A stretch of DNA of 64,000 nt from Burkholderiaceae bacterium 26 (GTDB lineage Bacteria; Pseudomonadota; Gammaproteobacteria; Burkholderiales; Burkholderiaceae): positions 319,637 through 383,636 of the forward strand of contig JYOB01000010.1 of NCBI GenBank assembly GCA_000955795.1, in the 5' to 3' direction. A program made the translations under genes and the position numbers. Shown piece after piece: positions 36,984 to 45,211 of the stretch. Numbering within the stretch: the first letter of the stretch is position 1; the number at the start of each line of letters is the position of its first letter. Below the pieces are notes generated by a model that was not told the DNA's origin, searched no databases, and was given only the letters and a program-made list of their open reading frames with translations.

Positions 36984-37320
36984 GATGCTTCTCGCAAGCG
37001 TTCGATTCTTGGGTGGACAGTGAGAGGGTACGAATGCCTGAAAGGTGGTCACGGCGCTCCCGCAAGCGTTGCATTTCCGTTTTCAGCAGCTGCTTCCGCT
37101 TCCTGAATGTTTGGCGCCCATAGAACAGCGTGCATTCGATGCGAACGTGACCCATGACGCGGCGAACGAAATCGTCGTCGATGTCGGCGCCGTTTAGGTG
37201 TCGCCGACTGGGAAGCTGTTCCCCGTGTGGGGCTGTACCGATGGCTTCGACTACCGCCTTCGTCGTGGCACCCAATGACTTCAGTTGCTTAGCAAAGGTA
37301 TTTTTCGGAGGTGTTGTCAT
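36952..37320 (-). CDS. Small gene between the two recombinases, recombinase-like tail
   Basis: 122 aa, starting 10 bp after the gmtY-like stop with GAGAG upstream and overlapping gmtZ. The middle (DDDFVRRVMGHVRIECTLFYGRQTFRKRKQ) looks like the C-terminal end of a tyrosine recombinase, with GH and a Tyr at the expected spacing (GH...FYG), but box I and the H-x-x-R box are absent. It may be a catalytically dead recombinase remnant kept as a DNA-binding or assembly factor. The basic tail ends with Cys/His-rich residues. Confidence 0.65.
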   Translation of the reverse strand: MTTPPKNTFAKQLKSLGATTKAVVEAIGTAPHGEQLPSRRHLNGADIDDDFVRRVMGHVRIECTLFYGRQTFRKRKQLLKTEMQRLRERRDHLSGIRTLSLSTQESNACEKHHGNCDKEDLC

Positions 37321-37330
37321 GGTGGTTCTC

Positions 37331-38725
37331 TCACATGGTGAAGCCCAGGCCGGGCAGCAAAAGGCGGGAATGGTTTGAAGCGTTTCCGTGCACCTCCTGC
37401 AAACGCGTCGCTCCGGCCTCAAGCTCTGCGTACATTTCCCGAAGGTCAGGCTGCGTGTACACCTCTTGGCTTTCGATGGAGGTGTGGTGCATGAAACGGC
37501 GGATGAATGACTTGTCGATGCCCGACTTTCTAAGGCGCCATCCATAGGCGTGGCGGTGGCCGTGCCGAGTCGTGCCCAAGGCTTTGCTCACGGGAAGGCC
37601 AATGCGCTCACACGCAGCGCCATGCGCCTTGTCGAACTGGGCCATGGCATACATTCCACCGATGGGTTCTCTGCGCGTATTGACGAAGGCGAAAGGATGG
37701 TTGCGGTCGATATATGCGACCTGCTCAAGGTAGCGATACCACAGGTGCAAGAACCACTCGCCGTACTCGGGCAAAAACCAAAAGGCTTGCTTGTAGTAGG
37801 CCCCGTCGTGCAAGCCGCCTTTCCAGCCGGCATGCCGGCTATCCATCATTTCTGTACGGGGCGCCAAACCGAACTTCTCAGCGAGGTATGCGCGACGGTT
37901 TCCTTTCTTGGGGCGCCCGCGCTCGTCGTGCCAATCCGACGGCGCGGCACCGAACTTCGGATGGTGAATACGCACCAGCGCTTGGCGAGAGTTTCTCGGG
38001 TCCGGTACCACGTCGCCGAAATACAAGTGAAACGGTTCGGATTCCCGAAACCCAGCGCCATGCATCAGTAAGGTGATGAGCATGCTCCCATAGTCATATC
38101 GCCCACGGACCTTGAAGCCTTTGAATAGGAATTCCTCAAAACGGTCATCAGGAAACGCAGGGCGGTCCCACGGCTCGACGCTCGGCGGACGGCTATACCG
38201 CGTGCGATGGCCCTCCTCTGTGGCGTTAGCCGCCCATGAATGTCCTAGGAACGCTTTGTCACGTCGGTACTGGTACGCAACCTCATCCGTCATTCGGTCG
38301 TAAGCGCTGCCGGCATACTTGGGATTGACCTTGGCAACAGCCGGCCGCTCCTTGTTAAGCCAGTCGAAGAAGTCCGTGAGGTACGTAACGATGTGCTGGG
38401 CATCCCGAGGGGAGCGGGGCCGCCAGCACAGCCAGCTCGGGTCTAGGCCACTAATTCGGTCAAACGTGCCTGTATAGAGCCGTTGCGCGAAGTTCTGAAA
38501 TAGGCGATAGGAATCGCGCTCAGTTGGGTTGCTCGACAAGTACTCGAGGAATAGCGTGACCGCCCAGGCCACCTTCCGCATCCACGAGAGACTCCGGTCA
38601 TGGCTGTGGAAAAGAAAGTAGTCGAGCAGCGCATCCAGCACGCCGGCAGGCGTCAGCAAGACCGGTAGTTCAACAAAGGCGCCGGTGAAATCCATATGCG
38701 CCTTAGCGCGAGAGGTCACAAACAT
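37331..38725 (-). CDS. gmtY: GmtY-like tyrosine recombinase
   Basis: 464 aa site-specific recombinase of the lambda-integrase fold. N-terminal SAM-like DNA-binding region (about 30-180), then the catalytic domain: LLMHGAGFRESEPFHLYFGD (box I Arg), RHGHRHAYGWRLRKSG (box II H-x-x-R), RRFMHHTSIESQEVYTQP (His and nucleophilic Tyr). All catalytic residues look intact, so the island may still be mobile. It starts directly after the stop of the upstream small gene (TGAATG), showing coupling. Confidence 0.82.
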   Translation of the reverse strand: MFVTSRAKAHMDFTGAFVELPVLLTPAGVLDALLDYFLFHSHDRSLSWMRKVAWAVTLFLEYLSSNPTERDSYRLFQNFAQRLYTGTFDRISGLDPSWLCWRPRSPRDAQHIVTYLTDFFDWLNKERPAVAKVNPKYAGSAYDRMTDEVAYQYRRDKAFLGHSWAANATEEGHRTRYSRPPSVEPWDRPAFPDDRFEEFLFKGFKVRGRYDYGSMLITLLMHGAGFRESEPFHLYFGDVVPDPRNSRQALVRIHHPKFGAAPSDWHDERGRPKKGNRRAYLAEKFGLAPRTEMMDSRHAGWKGGLHDGAYYKQAFWFLPEYGEWFLHLWYRYLEQVAYIDRNHPFAFVNTRREPIGGMYAMAQFDKAHGAACERIGLPVSKALGTTRHGHRHAYGWRLRKSGIDKSFIRRFMHHTSIESQEVYTQPDLREMYAELEAGATRLQEVHGNASNHSRLLLPGLGFTM

Positions 38726-39025
38726 TCAGAGCCCCCGCTGCCGCAAGAGCTGCATAGCCTCGTTGAAGCTCAACCCATGGAGATAAATTGCAAGGTCGAT
38801 GGCTCCGCCACCGCCGGTCTTGGTCCGGGTATCAAAGAACTTCGGGCCATTCAGCAGAAGCTCAAACTCGCGCCCCCCGACGTTGGCATGCCAACGCTGA
38901 GTGAGTTTGGATTTTGTGGGTTGGAAGGTAACGTCCCGCTTGGCATGAGCCGCCAAGACCTGCAAGGCTTCGGCAGCGTCGATGCGACGCAGGCGGACAA
39001 GTTCTTCGGGAAGAAGGCGAGCCAA
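38726..39025 (-). CDS. Short primase/DUF3991-like protein
   Basis: About 99 aa. The sequence from LPEELVRLRRI to GREFELLLNGPKFFDTRTK and GGGGAIDLAIYLHGLSFNEA resembles the N-terminal, CHC2-like part of plasmid toprim/DUF3991 proteins, without the zinc ligands or toprim domain. The frame is open much further upstream but that part is Ala/Arg-rich and unlike protein; I prefer TTG 39025, which has GGAG 7 bases upstream. Its stop touches the gmtY-like start, so it leads the recombinase operon. It may be a cut-down DNA-binding accessory protein. Confidence 0.6.
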   Translation of the reverse strand: MARLLPEELVRLRRIDAAEALQVLAAHAKRDVTFQPTKSKLTQRWHANVGGREFELLLNGPKFFDTRTKTGGGGAIDLAIYLHGLSFNEAMQLLRQRGL

Positions 39026-39570
39026 AACGAATCTCCGAAAAGACCAAAGAGATTCGTCCGGTCTGAGATACCTACCCGGTTTCGAATTGCGGGCAGCAAG
39101 TTGGACGACAACGGCGGCGCTGGAGGCGCGTACAGCTCTTCTAGCAGCTTTACCACACCCCCAAAAAACAGGGGCTCGAAAGGCGGGGGCTGCGGACCCT
39201 ACCACCACCAGTGCTGATGCTAGCTTCGAATGAGCAGCATCTGCAAGCGGCCAAAAGACCACTTCAAACAGATGGCTATACCGTGCGCACACCAGTCGTA
39301 CTGGCTCGTATCCAGCTCGGTGATTTCCGACCTTCGAGGCATGTTGCACCTTGCAATAGAAGGTACATCAGCCTGTAGCTGCCAGCGCCACCATGCGCAA
39401 CCTCCTCAGCCCTATCCGACAGTTGCGCTACCGCTGGTCGGGCGCCTCCATAGGGCACGAAAGGCAGCTAGCTACTCGTCTTTCATAGAAAGACTGCTAC
39501 TCGACACCCGACACCCGACACCCTGTACATCATATGTATGGTTAGGGTACGGCTTCCAAAAAGCGAAGAC
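39026..39570. other. Right-end non-coding stretch of the island
   Basis: About 545 bp without a convincing gene. It should carry the promoter of the recombinase operon on the minus strand. It contains three tandem copies of CGACACC at 39502-39522, the right inverted end motif at 39533-39549, and then joins backbone DNA just before the slyD terminator. Confidence 0.55.
39533..39549 (-). repeat. Right terminal inverted motif of the island
   Basis: On the minus strand this reads TACCCTA-ACCA-TACATA, matching the left-end motif at 15657-15673 in inverse orientation (13 identical bases with a 4-base variable spacer). A TACATC copy lies just inside at 39526-39531. Confidence 0.55.
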
Positions 39571-39597
39571 AAAAAAACACCCCTGCAAGAGGGGTGT
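39571..39597 (-). terminator. Intrinsic terminator downstream of slyD
   Basis: Perfect 8-bp stem ACACCCCT / AGGGGTGT with loop GCAAG; on the minus strand it is followed by seven Ts. It ends transcription of slyD about 100 bases after the stop. Confidence 0.9.
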
Positions 39598-39692
39598 CTG
39601 CTCAAAAATTTAGCACTTCTACCCAAACTATGTATTCCAACTTGGGGGGGATAACCGAAGCTCCCGTTCTTGCATCTCGATGGACTTGCCGA

Positions 39693-40217
39693 TCAGTGCA
39701 GCGTGTGCGGCTTGTCGTCTTCGTCCTCGTCCACCACTTCAAGGCCGTTTTCACCGTGCACGTGGCCGTGCTCGATTTCTTCAGCGGTGGCTTCACGAAC
39801 TTCCGTGACCTTCAGGTCAAAGCGCAGCGCCATGCCGGCCAGCGGGTGGTTGCCATCCAGCACGACCTTGTCTTCCGCCACGTCGGTGACGGTGTAGACG
39901 ATGGCGTCTTCCTCATCGCCATCTTCAGGCACTCCCTCGAACTGCATGCCAACTTCGAGCGGTTCCGGAAAGCGATCACGCGGCTCGATCTTGATCAGCT
40001 CTTGATCGTAGTCACCGAAAGCGTCGTCCGGCTCGAGCTGCAGTTTGGTCTCAAAGCCTTGCTCCTGGCCGTCCAGCGCTTCCTCGATTTTGGGGAACGT
40101 GCCATCATAGCCGCCGTGCAAATACACCATCGGCTCATCGGATTCCTCGATGACGTTGCCCTGCGCGTCGGACAGTTTGTAAGCCACCGACACCACCGTA
40201 TTCTTCGCGATTTTCAA
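39693..40217 (-). CDS. slyD: FKBP-type peptidyl-prolyl isomerase (SlyD-like)
   Basis: 174 aa. FKBP domain split by an insert-in-flap domain as in SlyD: IAKNTVVSVAYKLSDAQGNV at the N-terminus, YLHGGYDGTFPKIEEALDGQ, then the IF region DAFGDYDQELIKIEPRDRF and VDGNHPLAGMALRFDLKV-like end. The tail is acidic with His (HGHVHGENG, DKPHTLH), a weak metal-binding tail compared with E. coli SlyD. The start is TTG 40217 with GGAG 7 bases upstream and gives the family N-terminus; an ATG nine codons earlier lacks similarity. It is a folding catalyst and chaperone in the cytoplasm, divergent from the JmjC gene. Confidence 0.88.
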   Translation of the reverse strand: MKIAKNTVVSVAYKLSDAQGNVIEESDEPMVYLHGGYDGTFPKIEEALDGQEQGFETKLQLEPDDAFGDYDQELIKIEPRDRFPEPLEVGMQFEGVPEDGDEEDAIVYTVTDVAEDKVVLDGNHPLAGMALRFDLKVTEVREATAEEIEHGHVHGENGLEVVDEDEDDKPHTLH

Positions 40218-40228
40218 TTGCGCACTCC

Positions 40229-41458
40229 ATGAACGAAGTCCCATTATACGCTGCCGATGGCGGCGTCCAACCCGCTCTTCCGCTAGAGCGCCCGGCGCAA
40301 CTCCTCGGCGGGCTGTCGCCGCGCGATTTCATGCGCACGCACTGGCAGAAAACACCGCTGCTGATCCGGCAGGCACTATCCCCGGAAGAGATGCGTGCAC
40401 TGCACTTTCCGCTATCTCCGGAACGTGTCCTTGCCCTGGCGGAGCGCCCCGATGTCGAGTCCCGCCTGATCGCGCAATCGCGCGGGCGCTGGTCGTTCAA
40501 CCACGGCCCCTTCGACGAACGCCCGCTGCCTTCACGCAAGACGCGCAACTGGTCGGTGCTTGTGCAAGGCGCAAACCTCGTCGAGCCCGCGGTTGAAGCG
40601 CTCATGCAGCGCTTCCGGTTCATCCCCGACGCGCGGCTCGATGACGTGATGATCAGCTTCGCCACTGACGGCGGCGGCGTCGGCCCCCACTTCGATTCGT
40701 ACGACGTGTTCCTGCTGCAGGCGCACGGCAAACGCCGCTGGCGCATTTCCGCCCAGGACGATCTCACGCTCGTCCCCGATCTGCCGCTCAAAATCCTGGC
40801 CAACTTCCGGCCGGAAGAGGAATTTGTGCTCGAGCCCGGCGACATGCTGTATCTGCCCCCGCACTACGCACACGATGGCGTGGCCGAGGGCGACTGCATG
40901 ACGTACTCGATTGGTTTCCGCTCACCCTCGTACCGCGAGCTGGCCGGCCACTTCCTGGGCTTCCTGTCGCAAACGCTGGAAGACGACCCCAACTTCGAAG
41001 GCCGGTACGCCGACCCCGAACAGAAACCCACGGCCCGCCCCGGCGAACTACCGGCTGCCATGGTCAAAGCCCTCGCCCAGAAACTCAACGCGTTGCGCTG
41101 GACGCCTGAACTCGTCGGCGAGTTCCTCGGCGCGTACCTTTCCGAGCCCAAGGATCACGTCGACTTCGTCACGCAGCCCCGTTTGCCGCTCGCCCGCTTC
41201 ACAGCCCGGGCGCGCAAGGAAGGCATCGTGCTCGACGCGCGCACGCAGGCGCTGTATGACGCGCACCGATTCTGGATCAACGGCGATACGTTCGAGCCTT
41301 CGGGAACGTTGCTTGCGTGGTTTTCCGCGTTGGCGGACGCACGTCGTGCGAGCGCTGCTTCCGTCGATGCGGCGGCCGGCTTGCCGGATCTGATGGATAC
41401 GCTGCATGCATGGTACGAAGAAGGCTGGCTGAGGCTGGCTGGACCGGGACAGCGATAA
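40229..41458 (+). CDS. JmjC/cupin ribosomal oxygenase (RoxA/YcfD-like)
   Basis: 409 aa Fe(II)/2-oxoglutarate oxygenase. The cupin core shows HxD in GVGPHFDSYDVFLLQ and the distal His in LYLPPHYAHDGVAEG, with the Lys/Arg region KRRWRIS. The C-terminal ~150 residues are a winged-helix part as in YcfD/RoxA, which hydroxylates Arg81 of ribosomal protein uL16. The substrate here is inferred from the family. The start lies only 11 bp from the slyD start on the other strand, so the two promoters overlap the coding ends. Confidence 0.88.
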   Translation: MNEVPLYAADGGVQPALPLERPAQLLGGLSPRDFMRTHWQKTPLLIRQALSPEEMRALHFPLSPERVLALAERPDVESRLIAQSRGRWSFNHGPFDERPLPSRKTRNWSVLVQGANLVEPAVEALMQRFRFIPDARLDDVMISFATDGGGVGPHFDSYDVFLLQAHGKRRWRISAQDDLTLVPDLPLKILANFRPEEEFVLEPGDMLYLPPHYAHDGVAEGDCMTYSIGFRSPSYRELAGHFLGFLSQTLEDDPNFEGRYADPEQKPTARPGELPAAMVKALAQKLNALRWTPELVGEFLGAYLSEPKDHVDFVTQPRLPLARFTARARKEGIVLDARTQALYDAHRFWINGDTFEPSGTLLAWFSALADARRASAASVDAAAGLPDLMDTLHAWYEEGWLRLAGPGQR

Positions 41459-41522
41459 TTCCGCGCTGAAACAGATCGTTACAAAAGCGTCTGGATCGCA
41501 CGTGCGTCAGCCCCGACTCCGC

Positions 41523-41551
41523 TACACATGGTAGGTAAAGGTCGCTATAAT
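41523..41551 (+). promoter_or_regulatory. Sigma70-like promoter of the Ala-rich lipoprotein gene
   Basis: A perfect -10 TATAAT at 41546-41551 with a partial -35 TACACA (4 of 6) 17 bases upstream. Transcription would start near 41558, giving a leader of about 140 nt before the ATG at 41698. Confidence 0.6.
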
Positions 41552-41627
41552 CCGACGCTAGCTTGCAGGCCGAGCAGCCCTCGTGCGACTTGGCTGCCAG
41601 CATAGAAGAAGGTGTAGTACCTGAGCG

Positions 41628-41645
41628 ATAATTACCGGTAATTAT
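41628..41645. promoter_or_regulatory. Perfect 18-bp palindrome in the lipoprotein leader
   Basis: ATAATTACCGGTAATTAT is perfectly self-complementary. It lies 52 bases before the lipoprotein ATG and about 75 bases after the predicted -10. It could be an operator or an RNA hairpin in the leader. Confidence 0.55.
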
Positions 41646-41697
41646 TCATCGCCTTTCTGTTGTCCGCTTTCCAATATTCAGTTTAAGGATCGAAAAA

Positions 41698-41964
41698 ATG
41701 AAAAAGTCTCTCCTGATCGCCTCGCTGATGGCTGCTGTGGCTCTGGCTGCTTGCGGTAAGAAGGAAGAAGCCGCTGCTCCGGCTGCTGCTCCGGAAGCTT
41801 CGGCTCCGGCTGCTGCTGCTCCGGCTGCTTCGGACGCTGCTGCTGCTCCGGCTGCTTCGGACGCTGCTGCTGCTCCGGCTGCTTCGGACGCTGCTGCATC
41901 GGCTCCGGCTGCTGCTGCATCGGCTCCGGCTGCTGACGCTTCGGCCCCGGCTGCCAAGCAATAA
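41698..41964 (+). CDS. Small Ala/Pro/Ser-rich lipoprotein with internal repeats
   Basis: 88 aa. A type II signal peptide MKKSLLIASLMAAVALAAC with lipobox ALAAC (Cys19), then KKEE and a low-complexity tail of Ala, Pro, Ser and Asp. The repeated unit PAASDAAAA occurs three times, coded by near-perfect 27-bp tandem repeats (41821-41901). Similar short repetitive lipoproteins occur throughout Ralstonia and Burkholderia; none I know has a defined role. Its own promoter and terminator suggest strong single-gene expression. Many antisense and alternative frames are open here only because of the repeats. Confidence 0.8.
   Translation: MKKSLLIASLMAAVALAACGKKEEAAAPAAAPEASAPAAAAPAASDAAAAPAASDAAAAPAASDAAASAPAAAASAPAADASAPAAKQ
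41821..41901 (+). repeat. 27-bp tandem repeats in the lipoprotein gene
   Basis: Units 41821-41847 and 41848-41874 are identical; the third (41875-41901) differs only in its last bases. Each codes nine residues (PAASDAAAA), so copy changes would keep the frame. A likely variable-number locus. Confidence 0.85.
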
Positions 41965-41982
41965 TCGCGTTTCTCGCGAGAC

Positions 41983-42014
41983 AAAAAAGCCGACTCTCGA
42001 GTCGGCTTTTTTTT
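41983..42014. terminator. Bidirectional intrinsic terminator after the lipoprotein gene
   Basis: Stem GCCGACTC / GAGTCGGC, loop TC, with six As before and eight Ts after. It serves the lipoprotein gene and probably the convergent MBL-bamC-dapA operon. Confidence 0.9.
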
Positions 42015-42121
42015 ATGGGCGCAATCTGGCGCTGGAGCATCCGGGCAGCAATCGCGCTGCCCCTCTGCCATTCAAAGTTGTTTCTGAATCTTACAAGCCG
42101 CTTCGATCGGTCCTGTTGCAC

Positions 42122-42907
42122 TCATACGGTGCGCCAGAGCAACCCCTCTTCCTGATCCGCAATCGGCACGTCTTCAACACTGGCCCCCAGCGGCACTGCG
42201 ATCGCCTCAGCGGCCAATAGCGGCGTGTTGTTTTGCTTGGACAGATGCGCCGCCACGACCGTATGCAAGGCGTCGTGGCGCACGCGGGTAAGGATCGCGG
42301 CGGCAATGTCATTGGCCAGGTGGCCAAAATCCCCACCGATACGACGCTTCAATGACCAGGGATAGGCTGAGTTGGCCAGCATCTCCCGGTCGTGATTGCA
42401 TTCGAGCACGAGGGCGTGCATGCCCGTCAGATGGGTGCAAAGGTATTCCGTCGACATGCCGGCATCGGTGAGCACACCCAGGCGCCGCGCACCGTCATCG
42501 AAAACAAACTGCAGCGGCTCCCGCGCGTCGTGCGGCACGGTGTACGGCAATATCTGCAAATCGCCAACACAGAACATATCGTCGGCGCGGCAGAAACGCA
42601 CGGCAGCACGGTCGGCGCCGCGCAGGTTTTCCGTGGCGCGATACGTGCCGTGGCTGGTCCAGACGGGGATATTGAATTTGGCGGCAACCGCATAGGCGCT
42701 GCCAACGTGATCGCTATGCTCGTGCGTAACGAGGATGGCGTTGAGGGATTCCGGCGCACAGCCCAAGCGTTCGAGCCGCCGAACGGTCTCGCGGATACCA
42801 AATCCGCAATCCAGAAGGATGCGCGTGCACGTCGCTCCGCTCGCGGATTCAACGAGCAGCGCATTCCCTTCACTGCCGCTGCCAAGGCTGGCGAATCTCA
42901 GTGTCAT
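42122..42907 (-). CDS. MBL-fold metallo-hydrolase (YycJ/WalJ-like)
   Basis: 261 aa metallo-beta-lactamase fold. N-terminus MTLRFASLGSGSEGNALLVE is typical of the YycJ group; the metal motif ILVTHEHSDHVGSA and later His/Asp positions (LECNHDREML, VAAHLSKQNN) are present. Family members are 5'-exonucleases or unknown hydrolases. ATG 42907 fits the family; the frame is open 39 codons upstream without similarity. It is the last gene of the dapA-bamC run, 34 bp after bamC. Confidence 0.85.
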   Translation of the reverse strand: MTLRFASLGSGSEGNALLVESASGATCTRILLDCGFGIRETVRRLERLGCAPESLNAILVTHEHSDHVGSAYAVAAKFNIPVWTSHGTYRATENLRGADRAAVRFCRADDMFCVGDLQILPYTVPHDAREPLQFVFDDGARRLGVLTDAGMSTEYLCTHLTGMHALVLECNHDREMLANSAYPWSLKRRIGGDFGHLANDIAAAILTRVRHDALHTVVAAHLSKQNNTPLLAAEAIAVPLGASVEDVPIADQEEGLLWRTV

Positions 42908-42941
42908 CGCCCACCCAGGCAGCCGTACTGCATGATGCTGA

Positions 42942-44138
42942 TTACCGCAGTTGCTCGTCGAGCAGCGACAGGATGCGCTTGCCGATGTCGCCGGTCTGCA
43001 CGGAGCCATCGTCGTTCTGCACAAGCACCATCGACGACGTGCCTGCGTCCTTCACAACCACGCGGTAACGCTTGGCGCGCTTGAGGTCTTCGATCTTCGT
43101 GCCCGAGAACAGGCGCGAGAAGAAGCCCGGCGCGTTGGCTTCGGCACGCGTATCAGCGTAGCGGACAAAGTACACGCCTTGCGAGCGGTCGCGATCATCC
43201 ACGGTGAAGTTCACACGGTCCAGCGCCAGGCCCACGGTACGCCAGGCGCGATCGAAGGGCTCCGGCACCTGCAGGACCGGCTGGCCATTCGATTGCGTCA
43301 GCAGCGACGGGCCGGTACGCGGGGCCGGTTCAGCCTTCGTGCCGTCTTGCACCGGATGCGCTGCCTGCGTTTGCGCAAGCTTCTGCTGCGCGGCTTCCTT
43401 GCTGGCGCCCAGACGCTGCATCAGGCGAGAGAGGAATTCGGCCTCGAGTTCGGGATCGGCCGGACGCGGTGTCCACACAGTCTGATCCTTAGACGAACCG
43501 ACCAGTTGTTCCTGCGCGCCGCGGTGCGAGATGTAGACCTCGACCATGCCATTCGGACCCTTCTCGATGCGAGTGCGGAATTTGTCGCGCTCCGACGTCG
43601 AGTACAGGCCATCGAACACCTTGCCGACGGTGCGACGGATGATGTCCTGCGGAATCTTCGCGCGGTTTTCGGCCCAGTCGGTTTCCATGATGCCGGTCTC
43701 GGGCGAGTCGATCACCAGCAGGAAGCCCAGTTCTTGCCAGAAGGTGCGCAATTGCGGCCACAGAGCATCTGGCGTGGTCTTCACGACCAGCCAGCGCTGA
43801 TTGCCATCACGCTCGATGCGCATGTCGGACACGGCGGGCAGCACGTTGTCGGTGCCCGAGCCAGGCGTCGTCACCTTGGGCGCCGTCGACGTGTAGGCCG
43901 ACAGCGTGGTGGTGCCCGTATCCGGCGCGGCATAGCGGCGGTCGGCCTGGATGCCGGTCAGGTCGGGCGGGACTTCAAGCGTCGGGCCCTTCTTGGCCTG
44001 CGATTTGTAATCGATGCGGTCCGGCTGCATCGCCTCATTGACGGTATCGCAACCGGAAATCAGGGCAACCGACAGAGCGGCCAGCAACAGTTGAGCGGAC
44101 GTCGCCACAGCCCCGCGACGGGTTTGGTGCAGTTTCAT
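42942..44138 (-). CDS. bamC: Outer membrane assembly lipoprotein BamC
   Basis: 398 aa predicted lipoprotein: signal peptide with lipobox LISGC (about residue 30), an N-terminal unstructured part containing PPDLTGIQADRRYAAP (the segment that contacts BamD in E. coli), then two helix-grip domains. BamC is part of the beta-barrel assembly machinery in the outer membrane. Length is close to the usual for betaproteobacteria. It follows dapA by 70 bp, as in E. coli (dapA-bamC/nlpB), which strengthens the call. Confidence 0.92.
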   Translation of the reverse strand: MKLHQTRRGAVATSAQLLLAALSVALISGCDTVNEAMQPDRIDYKSQAKKGPTLEVPPDLTGIQADRRYAAPDTGTTTLSAYTSTAPKVTTPGSGTDNVLPAVSDMRIERDGNQRWLVVKTTPDALWPQLRTFWQELGFLLVIDSPETGIMETDWAENRAKIPQDIIRRTVGKVFDGLYSTSERDKFRTRIEKGPNGMVEVYISHRGAQEQLVGSSKDQTVWTPRPADPELEAEFLSRLMQRLGASKEAAQQKLAQTQAAHPVQDGTKAEPAPRTGPSLLTQSNGQPVLQVPEPFDRAWRTVGLALDRVNFTVDDRDRSQGVYFVRYADTRAEANAPGFFSRLFSGTKIEDLKRAKRYRVVVKDAGTSSMVLVQNDDGSVQTGDIGKRILSLLDEQLR

Positions 44139-44208
44139 TGACTTGCGATCCTTCAGATGAGAACGATGGCTTAAGGGCCCAGAAGCGTCTGGAGGGGCCT
44201 TGAAACAA

Positions 44209-45093
<885 letters not shown>

Positions 45094-45211
45094 GGTTTCG
45101 AAAGCAGACAAAAGCGTGAACGTAAACAGTCGGATTGTACCGGATCGTCAGAACGGATTCGCCACATCTGAGACCCGCCAAGAGACGGGTAAGCCGCCGT
45201 CCTCAGCAACT

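Larger units (their letters stand above)
15657..39549. mobile_element. Defence island of Gamma-Mobile-Trio type, about 23.9 kb
   Basis: The stretch interrupts ordinary backbone between a metallophosphoesterase gene and convergent slyD. It is bounded by inverted TACCCTA-N4-TACATA motifs, carries two tyrosine recombinases plus a GmtX-like gene at its right end, and has lower GC and different codon use than both flanks. Cargo includes a type I Zorya system, a Mre11/Rad50-like pair, a DUF4236 membrane protein, a HAD-like protein and an XRE regulator. The exact ends are inferred from the repeat motifs and gene content only; no target duplication is obvious. Confidence 0.65.

Noticed and set aside
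39502-39522. CRISPR array
   Set aside because: Units are 7 bp with no spacers; no cas genes in the window.
39230-39613. Plus-strand frame at the right end of the island
   Set aside because: Runs through the end motif and the slyD terminator, lacks a ribosome site and has protein-unlike composition.
41678-42121. Minus-strand frames rich in Gln/Pro/Arg or Ala across the repetitive lipoprotein gene
   Set aside because: All arise from the 27-bp repeats being open in several frames; only the plus-strand frame has a signal peptide, promoter and ribosome site.
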